A stretch of DNA of 64,000 nucleotides from Fasciolopsis buskii (lineage: Eukaryota > Platyhelminthes > Trematoda > Plagiorchiida > Fasciolidae): positions 41,423 through 105,422 of the forward strand of contig LUCM01009000.1 of NCBI GenBank assembly GCA_008360955.1, in the 5' to 3' direction. The translations under genes were made by a program, and so were the position numbers. The number at the start of each line of letters is the position of its first letter. The stretch's first letter is position 1. A model generated the notes under the pieces. The model ran no database searches and was not told the origin of the DNA. It saw only the letters and a program-made list of their open reading frames with translations. Below, one piece after another: positions 13,797 to 25,700 of the stretch.

Positions 13797-16700
13797 CTCG
13801 TCAAGTCATGAATCGTAACGAGGAGGAAAGCAACGAATGTAATTCTATCATTATTGCTTCCGGGGATCCGGAATTCGAATCGGTAACATTTCCCGCGTTG
13901 GCAGGCCTTTCATCTATTTGGTCGCTGCGATTCAAAATTATCGTTTAGTCAAAGAAACCGTTGGAAACACCAAACACCATTCTGGTTTTCGTCAACGCTT
14001 CTATGGAAAGGGGATGCCCTTAGAGTCTAGACGAAGCCCGTGTCTAGGAATGAACGAATGTCGGTCTCACGTCTAGGTCACTGGAACATCGAAGGTTCGC
14101 TTTAGCGTTTCACTCGACATCAATATAATGGTAGGTCAGTAAGTACCTATGATACACATATATATACATATATATATAGTGTTTTCTGTACAACTCCCCA
14201 AGTGCAAGGTACTCGTTTCAGAAATGCCAGGTAGCCAAAGATCTTGAAAGCTATTAATAAAGTTTGGCAGGAAGTTATTTTAAACTGTCAGCAGTCTTGA
14301 CGCGTCTACCAAATGATGTATCACATGGCATCGGCGCGCACCTCTGTATTGGTGGTATTTTATAGTTTGACATAGTTTAGTTCTCTTTCCATTATTCTGT
14401 CCCATAACCGTAAATCCGACGTCAATCAGTGTTAACCTATCGCCTGAATTTAAGTCGCCTCTTCGAGAAACTTAACAAAAGCTTGGTGTTATCGCTAACC
14501 GAAGTGGACTGCATTTGTGCAAAGTACAAATCTCTTCCTAACAGGCTATCCACGTGTGTGTGGCATTAATATGACAATCCAATGAGACATTTCTCTTGGA
14601 TAAATTCCGTGACGGCAATGTAGTGCACTCTTTAGTCTACAAGCACGACAAAACGTGAAAGGTGCATGCCAAATTTGGGAGCGTGATAATCCCCAAGCGT
14701 TGAGATAGAGGATGGCAAACTCCCGTGACATTCTATCCATCCACCTTTGTTCCGCATGACATTTTGTCTGCCTTCCAACTAACACAGCGATGGAACTATT
14801 GATTTGTACACTTCCGGTTACCGTAATTATCTCTGATGTTCCGGCTAACCACGCGAAAAAATCTACTTGAACACTAGCTGCTACCTTCTATCTGAATTTT
14901 ATTAACTGATGAACCGAAGCAACCAAATTCTACACGGTTGTACCAGTTTACAACACATACGGCAATTTACGAGCAGAAAACCAATATTTGGGAGCCATGT
15001 AAATGACTAGACCATCTAATTTTGGCTTCTAAAAGGCGGAAAATGTTCCGAAACTGCCAACCATGGCTCTAGAATTGAGACATTTAATCTCACAATTACA
15101 GCAGAATGATGCAGAACGAAATGAAAGTACTATTTACATGGTTTACATTCATCAGTAACATATTGTTCCTCAAAAATTATGTTCTGTCTGAATTTAAAGG
15201 AGGGACTTTATTCAGTAGATTCTCATTTGAAGTGTTAGGAACGCGAATGGATGGTAAGCCAATTTAAGAATCACATGGTGATTCATGGGAGGGTTTTCAT
15301 CGGTCAGACGAGGCTGACCTTCAGAAAGGGGACACAAGGCCCGGAAGTATTGGTTTTTCTCCTCACTAGTATATTTCTCATACCGAGGGATGAAAGTACC
15401 ATCCATTCACGCTCCTAACGATTCAAATGAGACTTCAGCGAGAAACTAAGAAAGGAACGCACTAGTATAGGGATGGTTGGACAGAATAATCCCGGGCACG
15501 CATACGTGAAGAGCGGCGATGGCCGCGAAACCGGTCGTGCTTCCGGGCAAATTTTGTCCATCCATCCGTATGCGAATTATGCTACTGAGAGGGGCGTTAT
15601 TAACAAAAAACTTAAATAGGTGCTACATTTGGACTTGTAATTAGTATACGAAATTCGGCCAGTCAGTGTAGGGAGTGGGTACGAGTTACCAGTAAGCAGT
15701 GAATTGGATTCGGCCAAAGTTATGCATATGAAGTCAACAGGAAAACCACAACAAAATGGAGACAGGTTCGAATTGTATTTTACACTTCATAGGTTTGTAT
15801 ACAAGGTTGGGAATGTCCCCATTGGTCGTATTCATTCCGTCCAATGGTCTTCGAGGAATGTTCGGACTTCACGACCGTTTGTCGTCACTATTCTTATAGG
15901 CTGCTTGTCTACGCAGGTCAGCGTGATGCTGCACCGGAAAGTGGCTTGCACGTAACTTTCTCCACGGTAGGGTCAATCATAGTTTTAAAACCCATGTGAT
16001 TAGACCGGTCAAGTTCTCTTAATTGATCACGCGAATAAATGTGGATGTGTTGTTTGCAGGTACCAATTTGATAGTCACTCAAATGTCTCGCACAATGCCG
16101 CCAACGCGTACCTATTCTTTTGTCATACCGATCGTTTCATTCGATTCTGCTTCAACCGGTTCGTTCTCACGTGAACCAATCAACAAAAATTTTTGCTATT
16201 GTTTATTCGTTCAATTTGCATTCTCTCCATACTCATCTTTTCAACAACATTCGTCCTGGAGGATGAGTAGACACGAGGCTTCAATAAACTAATTTAACTC
16301 AACCCGAACGGGTCTTATCAAATACCTGCCAAGTTTCAGATTATCAAATGATTGTTATTTGGTAACCATTACATGAGGCGCTTCAGTGAGTCAACCTTCG
16401 TAGCCAGCTGAACTTACAATCCTTTCCTAGATTTCAGGCAGCCAAACCTTCGTAATAAGAAACAATCGAATGTTTGCGTAACCACGAGAGAAGTTCATAC
16501 TTTCCCGCTGCCCACAACCTGCGATTTGTTGCTGTAGTGCTCAGTGATGTACTCTATTTGGGATCACGAAAGTTCCTTACTGTTATAGTTTGCTTCTTTT
16601 ATCTTCCCTAGTTTTCTTAATTCGGGAACAGTGCTCATCATATATCTCTGATAAAAGCTGAAAGCAAAAGGACGCACAACTCATCTATTGTGATTTGCAC

Positions 16701-19700
16701 ATCGTTTGGTGTTTCATGTTTCATGAAACATAACCACCGAGCATCACAAACAGCAACAATGAAAATCGTCACATTATGCCGAGTCAACCATACCGCTAGT
16801 TGAAACTCTTGTCTGTATTGAGAATGTAATTTCGAGCTTCAGTTGTCATGGTTTCTGGTTAGGTCAGATTTTTATCCCCTTACATAACTTTCCTTTGCTG
16901 CCCTATTCAACTTTAATAGATGATCATCATTGTCGCACTCAGAGTGCAGTACCAAAAACGTTGGCGTTATAAAATAGACCTTAGCATTCGTAGTTTTTTT
17001 TATGGCTTGCTGCAAGCACGAGGGCAGAAGAAGGAGTATACTCGATATCCGCTCGGGTTTACTACACGGGACCGGGGGAAGGATAAACCGTCAGCTGTGA
17101 TTGTGCAATTTGGAATGGCATAGGAACATATAGAGTCGCACGCGGTTATGTGTTAACGAGCTGCGCTAAAGCAAATTGTCATCAACAGCCATAATGACCG
17201 GGATCGATACTTTTGACTTTGTGGAGGTGACAGACAATTAATCCGTTCGACCAGCGGCGGACAGTGGCGATGGTGGTAGCGTGAGCTCTCAGTTCACCAT
17301 GAGAAATCGAACAACTTACGCACCAATTTAGATGTTTTAACATATACACGACACACAGCGGAATGGTGGCAGTTCAACTCCGGTCTATTTGCACCTGTGA
17401 ATAACGATCCTACGGTTAGGCACGATGACAAACTAGCAAACCAATCACTCCTCAGATCGTCTGATCAACCGGGGCTGAGTAGACCCTAGTCGTTCCGTTG
17501 ATTCCGTTACATCCAAATGGTAAAAACTCAAACTCGTGAATTGCTAGTTTGGTAAGCAAACAAAAATAGCAGTACTACAGGCCCCGATCGACTCGATACA
17601 TAGCCGACATAGGAAGTGAGTGCATTTCTATGCTAATGACGGAGCTGTTTATTTGCTCTTGTGTTGCTGAACCAAAATCAAATGTTTCGTACTCCATAAT
17701 GCTTCACGCATATCTTGAAGTAACCGGCACTGTGCAATCTGAATGCAGCGTTTTTTCATCATTTTTGTCTCGCGAACAGATCACCTAGAAGGTGTAGGAC
17801 TGGGGTATTAGAATTGTTCAATTTTAGTTTTGGGAAGTTCAGCACCTCGATGGGTAACGTTGATCAATAGAACCGCAGTAGTTTGGCAACTATTTTACAA
17901 AGACCAATCCATCTCAAGGGTCACAAAGTAGACGCATACCCAAGGACCGAATGAGTGCATTCTATAGTTGTCTACTCATGTATGAGCATTTTCAATCTAT
18001 TCTAATTGTTGATCTGATTCTCGAACGAAAACTTGTGGCAATGCATCGACACTCAATATTCGATATCTGACAGTGGCTCAGGGTAGCACCAACGAGAATA
18101 AGCTGCTCTTTATGCCATTGGAACACCTTTAATGATATCATAGTACCAATAAAACAGACCTATGATGACCATGTTTCGCATTTTTATTCAACCTTACTTA
18201 GTTTTTAATTCCAGAAAATTTGATATACCTTCATTTAATGGTAAGATTTCATTATGTAAAATTCGCTACTAACTCACCTAACATCATTTATGTAGTCTGG
18301 ATAAACGAACACAAAAGCCACTTTATTAAACCGATTTTTGTCGAAAAACGACCTTATTAGACAGTTCTGCAACTGTCAGATCGAGTTGCACAAAACGTTA
18401 GACAAATTAAAGGCGGGAAGCATGGATATGCCAAAGAGAAATTAACTTACGTAATATTTCTCCTCGTCTTGCGACCCAAATAGCCGCACAGTCTCGACGA
18501 ATTCTGAAATGGGGCAACGTGAAGGATAGATTAAACATTTTTATTTTCGACTAGGTTCGATGATTTTTGTTCCTCTGTGATTGTGTTGACTTACCATGCA
18601 TACCCCATCGAGTTACCGGAGCGAGTAGCAAACCGCAGGATGGATTCAGGGCAGCCTTTTCCGAGCTGAGAAGCAGGCCGGCCAGGTGACTTGGAAGGCC
18701 CTAAAAACAGAATAATTAAAGGTAGAATATTTGTCGATGACAACGAATCAAAAATGATATTTTTAACTACCAAGTCACAAGGGAAGGAAGACTTACCGGG
18801 GAACCGATCAGAGCCGTCCGGTTTCGTTCGATATAGTGATAATTCTCGCTTAATGCCCTTTTAAAGAAAACGGGACTTCATTTATTTGACGGAATGTTCG
18901 GGGACGTATCAAGGTAACAACAACGCATAAAATTATCAGTAATGTAACAAAAGTTTCCTCAGTAGACTATACCTGAGAAGCTTATAACCGAGGTTTATTC
19001 ATGTCAATTCGAGATATCAAACCTGCCTAAAGAAAAGTAACTCTCCAGTGTGCAGCAATTCATACACTGGATAGTGCTAGTCAGCTGTGGAATATACATA
19101 GTATGACCTTCGGGTGATTTGTTCTTGATGTGGTCGGCATTCAATAGACTTCATAAAAATACGAGAATAAAGGCACAAGAGGCCACCAGTTTGACGGTAC
19201 CCAGTTATTACGATCACTATTTCATACTGCTTTTCCCCTCGTTAGTTAACAAATGCACTGTACCAGCTATGGTAAGGCAGTCTAATGAACAAGTGATCAC
19301 TAGCTGGAGTTGTTCATACCCAAATGTCACGATTATTATTCGCCTGATCACTGCCGATCATTCGGTAAAACAAATTTCTCGAGGCTTAGAGTTGAGTTTA
19401 CCAGGCCAAGCAAAACATAGAACGCAAATTCTGGTTCCGCTTTGGGTAGTAATTAAACAAGCGGTTATGGACAATTTTTTGGTAGATGAAGTTTGCGCGC
19501 TCCACATAAAACGGCAGTGATCTTCAATTATCTTGTAACATCGTTACCTACCAGCCCGAGATTACTTGGTGCCACTGATTTTGCGAAAACCAATGAAAGA
19601 ATGTTTGATATCTGTAGACAGTGTCCATCGACTAATTAACCCATGACATAGTGCAGACTCCACGAAAATGGAGTTCGTCAAACGTTCTGTCATCTAACAA

Positions 19701-22700
19701 CTGGAAATATTTGCTCACACGATTTTGCCCACTGAGCACAGTGCGAAAACACAGGTGACTGAACAAGCTCGTTTTCAGTGACTCGCAGTCATGTAGTTAA
19801 ATTATAATATGAGAGGACATAAGGGATTAGGTTAGTTACATAAAACGGGTTGGTGGTGCTCCATCCGTGACCACCTAACCGACGAACTTGTCTTGTCAAT
19901 TAATATGTCGATTAAGATTTGCTTCAGAATACGCGTAGGGGTTGAGGAAGAACCGCAATCTATTTTGAGCACATATTACAGGACTACCAAGACGGTTTGT
20001 TACAGTATCAGCTGCGCTTAAAATGTGACACTGTCTACCTAAATTGATTATCTCGTTACCTGCCATAAAAAGCCCGCGTCACATTTTCGATGTGGCATAT
20101 CTCTTTTAGGTGTGAACTTTCTGCGCAGCTTGCGTGACTAGCGCGGGGTTCAGTCAGACGTCGCCTCACAGAAAATCATGGACGAAAAGACAAAATGATG
20201 TTGCGGAATCAGAACCTGTGCCTTTCACAGGCAATGACAACACCGGACAGGATAGAAACTAAATTCCAGGGTTGGTTGCGTAATATGTTTTACATGCAAT
20301 ACTCGCCAATCTTTGTCGTGCTGTCTCTGTCAACGTATCATCTTTGAACAGCAAATAAATACAGTTTCTTTCTCCCTACCAAAAGCTTACTGCAATTTGC
20401 TTCTACTGTATCCTTTTCCTCAGCAGTTTTCTAGCTTGGATAGACTTTTTCTATGAACACTCTTTTCAACGTTTGAGTTTTTACTTCAACCGTATCGTCT
20501 GTGCATATTTCCTTTACTGTGCCTGTGAGAAATCTCACTCAGTTCTTCTTCACACTAACCGAGTACTGTCCCTTCCATGTGGCTCTAATGTATGCTAGTC
20601 ACCAAAACGTGACTGTAAGGCATTGTGACGTAAGGGCATGAGTACGAATCGCTAAAATCAGCTTCTTCGTCAACAGCAGACGCATGTCTTGGATGTGAAG
20701 GATGTGTATGACTGTTTTACCGCACCAGATTACTTGTACGATGACAGGCAGGTTGGAATTTAGATGACCAGTCCGTACTTGCTAAACAACTAGCGCATGC
20801 TCAGATTCCATTTTTAACTTTATATTTATTAATGGTGCAAAAATGCGTGGAATTTTTGAGCACGCATACTCGGCCAGAAATGCTTTGGATCTCGACAGGA
20901 ATACTTGCTCTGTGTAACAGAACGTGATGCGTATTCGTAATTTCGTTCTCGATTTTCTACTCGAGCCACATTAAAGCGGTCCCAAAAAAAGACAGCCCGT
21001 CCAGAAAACACCTCATTAATAATGGTATGAAACTGTTCGGAAAAGAGGCTACGAACTGTGGAATGTTAAAGCAAACTGCTAGCAATTTGCTTTTAGTCCT
21101 AGGAAATCAGCGGCAGAGTCGGGCGAGAGCATCCCAACCCCATTCAACCGAAAACCAGTTTGGATCGTGCCCCAGCTAATGTACCAAACCGGTAATTAGC
21201 TGTCATCTCAAAGAATAATCACATTAAGGGAAGGGAAAGAAATATGTCTGCCTCCTGAACCAAGTTTAACGTAATTTACTTTTCCCAGTCACGTGAACAA
21301 ACGAAATGAGAGGACAATTGCTTTTACTGAAAAGTTGAGATGAGGTATCTAGTGAAAGACAAGTCTACCGCTACTTGTAAAAGCTCAAATCAAAACAAAA
21401 CTCCAGGTCATCTCAAGCAACATGTTTTCAATTAGCCGATTTGGAAACTGCATCAGCTTCGGTTGAGTTATATTGAAAATGATTGCAGTGCGGACTGAAA
21501 GGCTTTTAGGAAACAGTCCAGGGTAGAATCGAAAAGGATACGATTCTGCGACAGCCAGAAAAGCTGGATGAAAGGATGAACTTTATTTCGGATTTCATTT
21601 CTCTCAATTGGGTACAAACATTCGCGTGAAGAATGAATTAGAATAATGAGGACTAAATGAATACCGGACCCGTATATGCATATGTAGTACGGTAAATTTA
21701 TCAACATGTCCAAAGGTCACCGAAAGTACGACGAGTGAGCAGACCGACTAAGGTCACACTTAAGGTTGGAACTCAAGCTACAGTGTTTGCCAAGATTGGG
21801 CGAAGCTATCGAGTGGACGGAGGCGTCTACACAAATCTGACTTAACTGAGTTCTTTCAATGTGTCTTATCAATCCGTAGCAAGCTTGTAATTTTATGACA
21901 GAATTAGAACCGAAAATGCTCGCTAGTGAATTATTCAGCCTGTCGCAATGACTAACGTTTCCTGCCAACCAGCTACTTAGTATCTTTAAAGTATTTTCTG
22001 TTACATGCCTCAAAAATGCAACATTCATAAATAGTAGTAAGTGAGAAGAATACTGGGATAAATTACTGGGTAATGTTCGCGGATTCTGACTCATTCAAAA
22101 GCGCTTCTGCCTTATTATCACAAACCATAGGTTTTCTGATCTTTGGATTATTGGTAAACTTCATGAATGGATCACACTCTTTTCTAACTGCATAATTCAT
22201 GAGATCCTGTTTTTCCTAGTTGATTTGCGTTCTTGGATTAGAATTCGGTCAAAGATGATTGCGTTCCACATTCGATCTTATTTCTGTCACACTAGGGCCG
22301 CATGGGCTGGTCAATTTTAGGAAAGTGTTGTTAGCATACTATTATGGATTAGGTTTCTCACTTATTGTCATACAGCGGCTGCGTGAGGTTTGTTAAGTTG
22401 GAGTACTGTTCCGTAATGCAACTGCTGGAAGAATCTGTAAGTAGTCTATTATTTGTCTTTTAGTTTCTGTTGAGTTTTGCGAAGGAAGAGCTGGTCACTA
22501 GCGGGTCCGCGCCATTTCAGACCCAAACGAAACCAAATGAAGTAGACTGAATTCGCCACAAATTTTCTTCGTACCAGTGGTGAAACTCAGACTCCAGTCT
22601 TCCATCGACTAACATCAAGACAAAGAATTTAGTTTGCAGCATCTACCCGCTGTAAACGTTGGCTATAGTGAGAGAAATCAGTGAAATCAATAAAAAAAGT

Positions 22701-25700
22701 GATCGATTTCGTTTGTCAGTCATAATGCTGAGAGCCAGTTCATTTTGTGAATCGCTGGTCAGGGACGGGTTGAAATGGATAATGGCTTCAAACATTAGAA
22801 GGTTATTTGAGACAGTTGGGATAAATTTGTTAATCAGCGAAAAATGCCATTAATGCAGGACATTCGAAGTCACTCTTGAAAGCCAAACACAAATGAACGG
22901 ATTAGACCGATGGTCAATAGCAATTAAAACATAAGGTAGAAAGCCCTACTGTTATGTTACCGTTGAAGGAGGAACCAGACAGATGTACATGTTAGTAGAT
23001 GAAAGGACCTATTCTTGGCCCATCAGATGAACCTTTCGACGTTGCACCTCACTGGTTGCTTTATGCTTTCCAAACCCTATGAATATTTTGGTATTTTATT
23101 TATTGTCACTCGGTTTCTCTTGGATATTGATTTTGAAATACAGGTTATCTGCTTATGTTATTGCTGCAGCATATGCAAAATGTGTGATAATCTAAATAAA
23201 TTTGAGTTGATTTTACTCCTTCGGTCATATTCTAGTGGCGAGATAAAATATAAATGAACAAAATTATTCGGATAAGATATTTTGCGAAATTGGAAGCTGA
23301 TAAAAGCTGTTTGATTAGTAGTTCATCTTGAATTAGCGGAGAGTTCAACCCAAGTTGATAAGACAGAAATTTAATTAATTTATACGCATCCATGAGTAAT
23401 AAGATAACCAAGTGGTAGTTGGTGTCAGACTGTTCCTTACGCGTATGGTGTTATTTTCATCAACCGACAATCCTAGCCAATATTTAATCCAGATACAGTG
23501 GGCTAATACGGACACAAATAAATATAGATGTAAAGAATGCAACCTAATTCTGTCAGTTCTGTTCTCAACTAAACATTTTTATGCGACCAACATTCCACGG
23601 ACAAACTGGTATCCCATTTGTTCTTGCTAAACACTGTAAAGATACAAATGTGTTTCTTTTCGGACCTGAGAAGCGAATGATAGTTGGCCACCTCTCCACC
23701 AATTCCATCCGAACGAATATTCGTACTCGCCTCACCGACCCAACTGAGAACTTGCAGGACAATCATGTCGAGTGAGCCGGACATGAATAGAATCAGTTCG
23801 TCCAGTAACGAGTCTGAGGTGCTGAATCCCTGTTCGAGAACCGGTTTACTGTGACGAAAAACCATTTGGGGTAGAGAACAGATCTGAAATCAACGGATTC
23901 TCAATAAATGCCTAAGTGAAAAAATAAATTAGTGTTGAAACGAAACATGAGGAATTCTATAGCAAATGTATTACTTCAAATTATTCAATACTCGGACACC
24001 TGAGGGCTTGTTTATCTCACCAAACCTAATGACTAGGGTAAGATGGTCTAAACAATTTTTAGATTTTGCAAGCAGTCTATAGTCAATCCTGTCGATGTAC
24101 AGGCTACAACATCCAAATAAAAAATAACCTATCCACCGATCTGTCTTGTGGACTTAACCAGGAGAAAACAACATCCCTTGTTTTTTTTTGGCATTCGAGC
24201 ACTGATGTCGTTTGATAATCTGTTCCAGTGCACGGACTATAGACAGTGCATCTTCAAGACGGGACTTTTGGAGTGTCCATCAATGGATTTAGCAAACCAA
24301 ATCAGCACAAACCTAATCAGTAAGACCATGAGCGCATTAAATATCACAATAGTTGAAAAAACTTTACAAATGCAGTGCAGTCTCGTTAATCTGAAGTCAA
24401 TTTGAGTCATGATGGTGATATCACAGAGAAGCGAGTCAATAAGCCAGCATTGCTGACTACTTGACCCCTAACTCCCAGTCATCAATCGAGGGTTGATGCC
24501 ATGTCCCGCTTGCTTGGCTATCGCGAGTACTTCCACTTTCACGGTGTACCTTCATAAGTGTTTCCCGGCTGAATAATGTTCTCTAGAAGTACGGCCAACT
24601 TTCAGTTAGGTGCCATTGCAAAATGGATATGTGTGTTTGTGTGCACGATGGAGAGAGAGAGAGTAAAACTAACAAAACAGAGAATAGTACAAAATATTTT
24701 GCAGTTTTATCTAAAAGTAACTTTGAACTAATCTGGCACTATCTTGAGATTCCTAACAAATTCAGTACCCGGATAAAATGTGCTCAAATTCTCATCCAAT
24801 GAGTTATGAAGAACATCAAAGCGGACTGGGTTATCGTGTGAAATGCCTTTGATTTGCTAGTATATCTTGATGACTGGTGCTTGACAAGAAAAAGTATAAA
24901 AAACAAGATTGGTAAAAACATATCAACAGACGGAAACGAAATACTACTGATAACAATCATTCTTCGCGGTAAATTTTTTACAGGTCTGTTTCAAAAGACA
25001 AAGAAGAAATCTGAGATAACTGTCAATGGTGTCTGGAACTGCCTAAGTATTTTTATAGTTAACAGAAGGCAAATCTAGCGGTTTACCCACACAACGCTAA
25101 ATTCGAGCGGCATATCACAGCTTTATATCTCCAGTATCACCTAGACACCTGAGTAAACTCAATCCGGATAGGAATGTGAAATTCATGCCAAGACGATCTG
25201 TTAGGAAATGAGGTTCATAAAAATGTAGGTGTGCGGATTTTCCCATACAGGTCACGAAACACTTGGAACGAAAAATACATTTATATTACATTTCAACAGT
25301 CGTGCTATTTCAAAGCCTCTTCGGTGGAAACGTTGACTACAAACTGTTGACAATCAAAGGACAGTCGAATCACCTTCCATTGTTTGTGGTCAGTCCAATT
25401 AGACGGGTCAATAGGAAACTGACAAATATTCGGTCCTCACAAAATGTCCATCTGTTTTGAGACGAAAACCTGTGCTACACAGTCAGCTAGTGCTTTTATT
25501 ATCTTCGGAATTTTTCTGATGGCATCTTCAACAAAGACAAAGGTAAATTTTCGTCTTAAAAATCCTAGTGTTATCGGTTCTTTCCATGGGAGAGTTTAGT
25601 CTCTAGGGTATTTTCAAGGGCTGTAAACACTCGAATGTTGTTCGGTAATTGTTGCACATGGATGCATTGTTTAACTTCCGGTAATCAAGTTTCCGCCGGA

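Larger units (their letters stand above)
13797..17707 (-). other. Last intron of the DPP-like gene
   Basis: About 3.9 kb without a recognised exon. It contains the inverted-repeat element at 15.2-15.6 kb, an interrupted TA run near 14,156-14,180, and open frames on both strands near 15.7-16.0 and 17.1-17.4 kb that look like decayed repeat sequence. Another small exon could be hidden here, although the flanking phases (0 and 0) do not require one. Confidence 0.5.

Noticed and set aside
16711..16731. Short palindrome around atgtttcatgaaacat
   Set aside because: Sixteen-base palindromes of this kind are expected by chance in a window of this size; no associated gene or repeat.
17187..17400. Minus-strand open frame and a GTAAGT donor near 17,321
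   Set aside because: The frame has no family similarity, the phase does not fit the DPP-like chain, and the text looks like decayed repeat.
19119..19520. 133-codon frame on the + strand inside an intron
   Set aside because: No recognisable motif, ordinary composition for chance, no paired splice sites.
21717..22094. 125-codon frame on the minus strand
   Set aside because: Not bounded by splice sites in a usable phase and not similar to any family I recognise; possibly decayed repeat.
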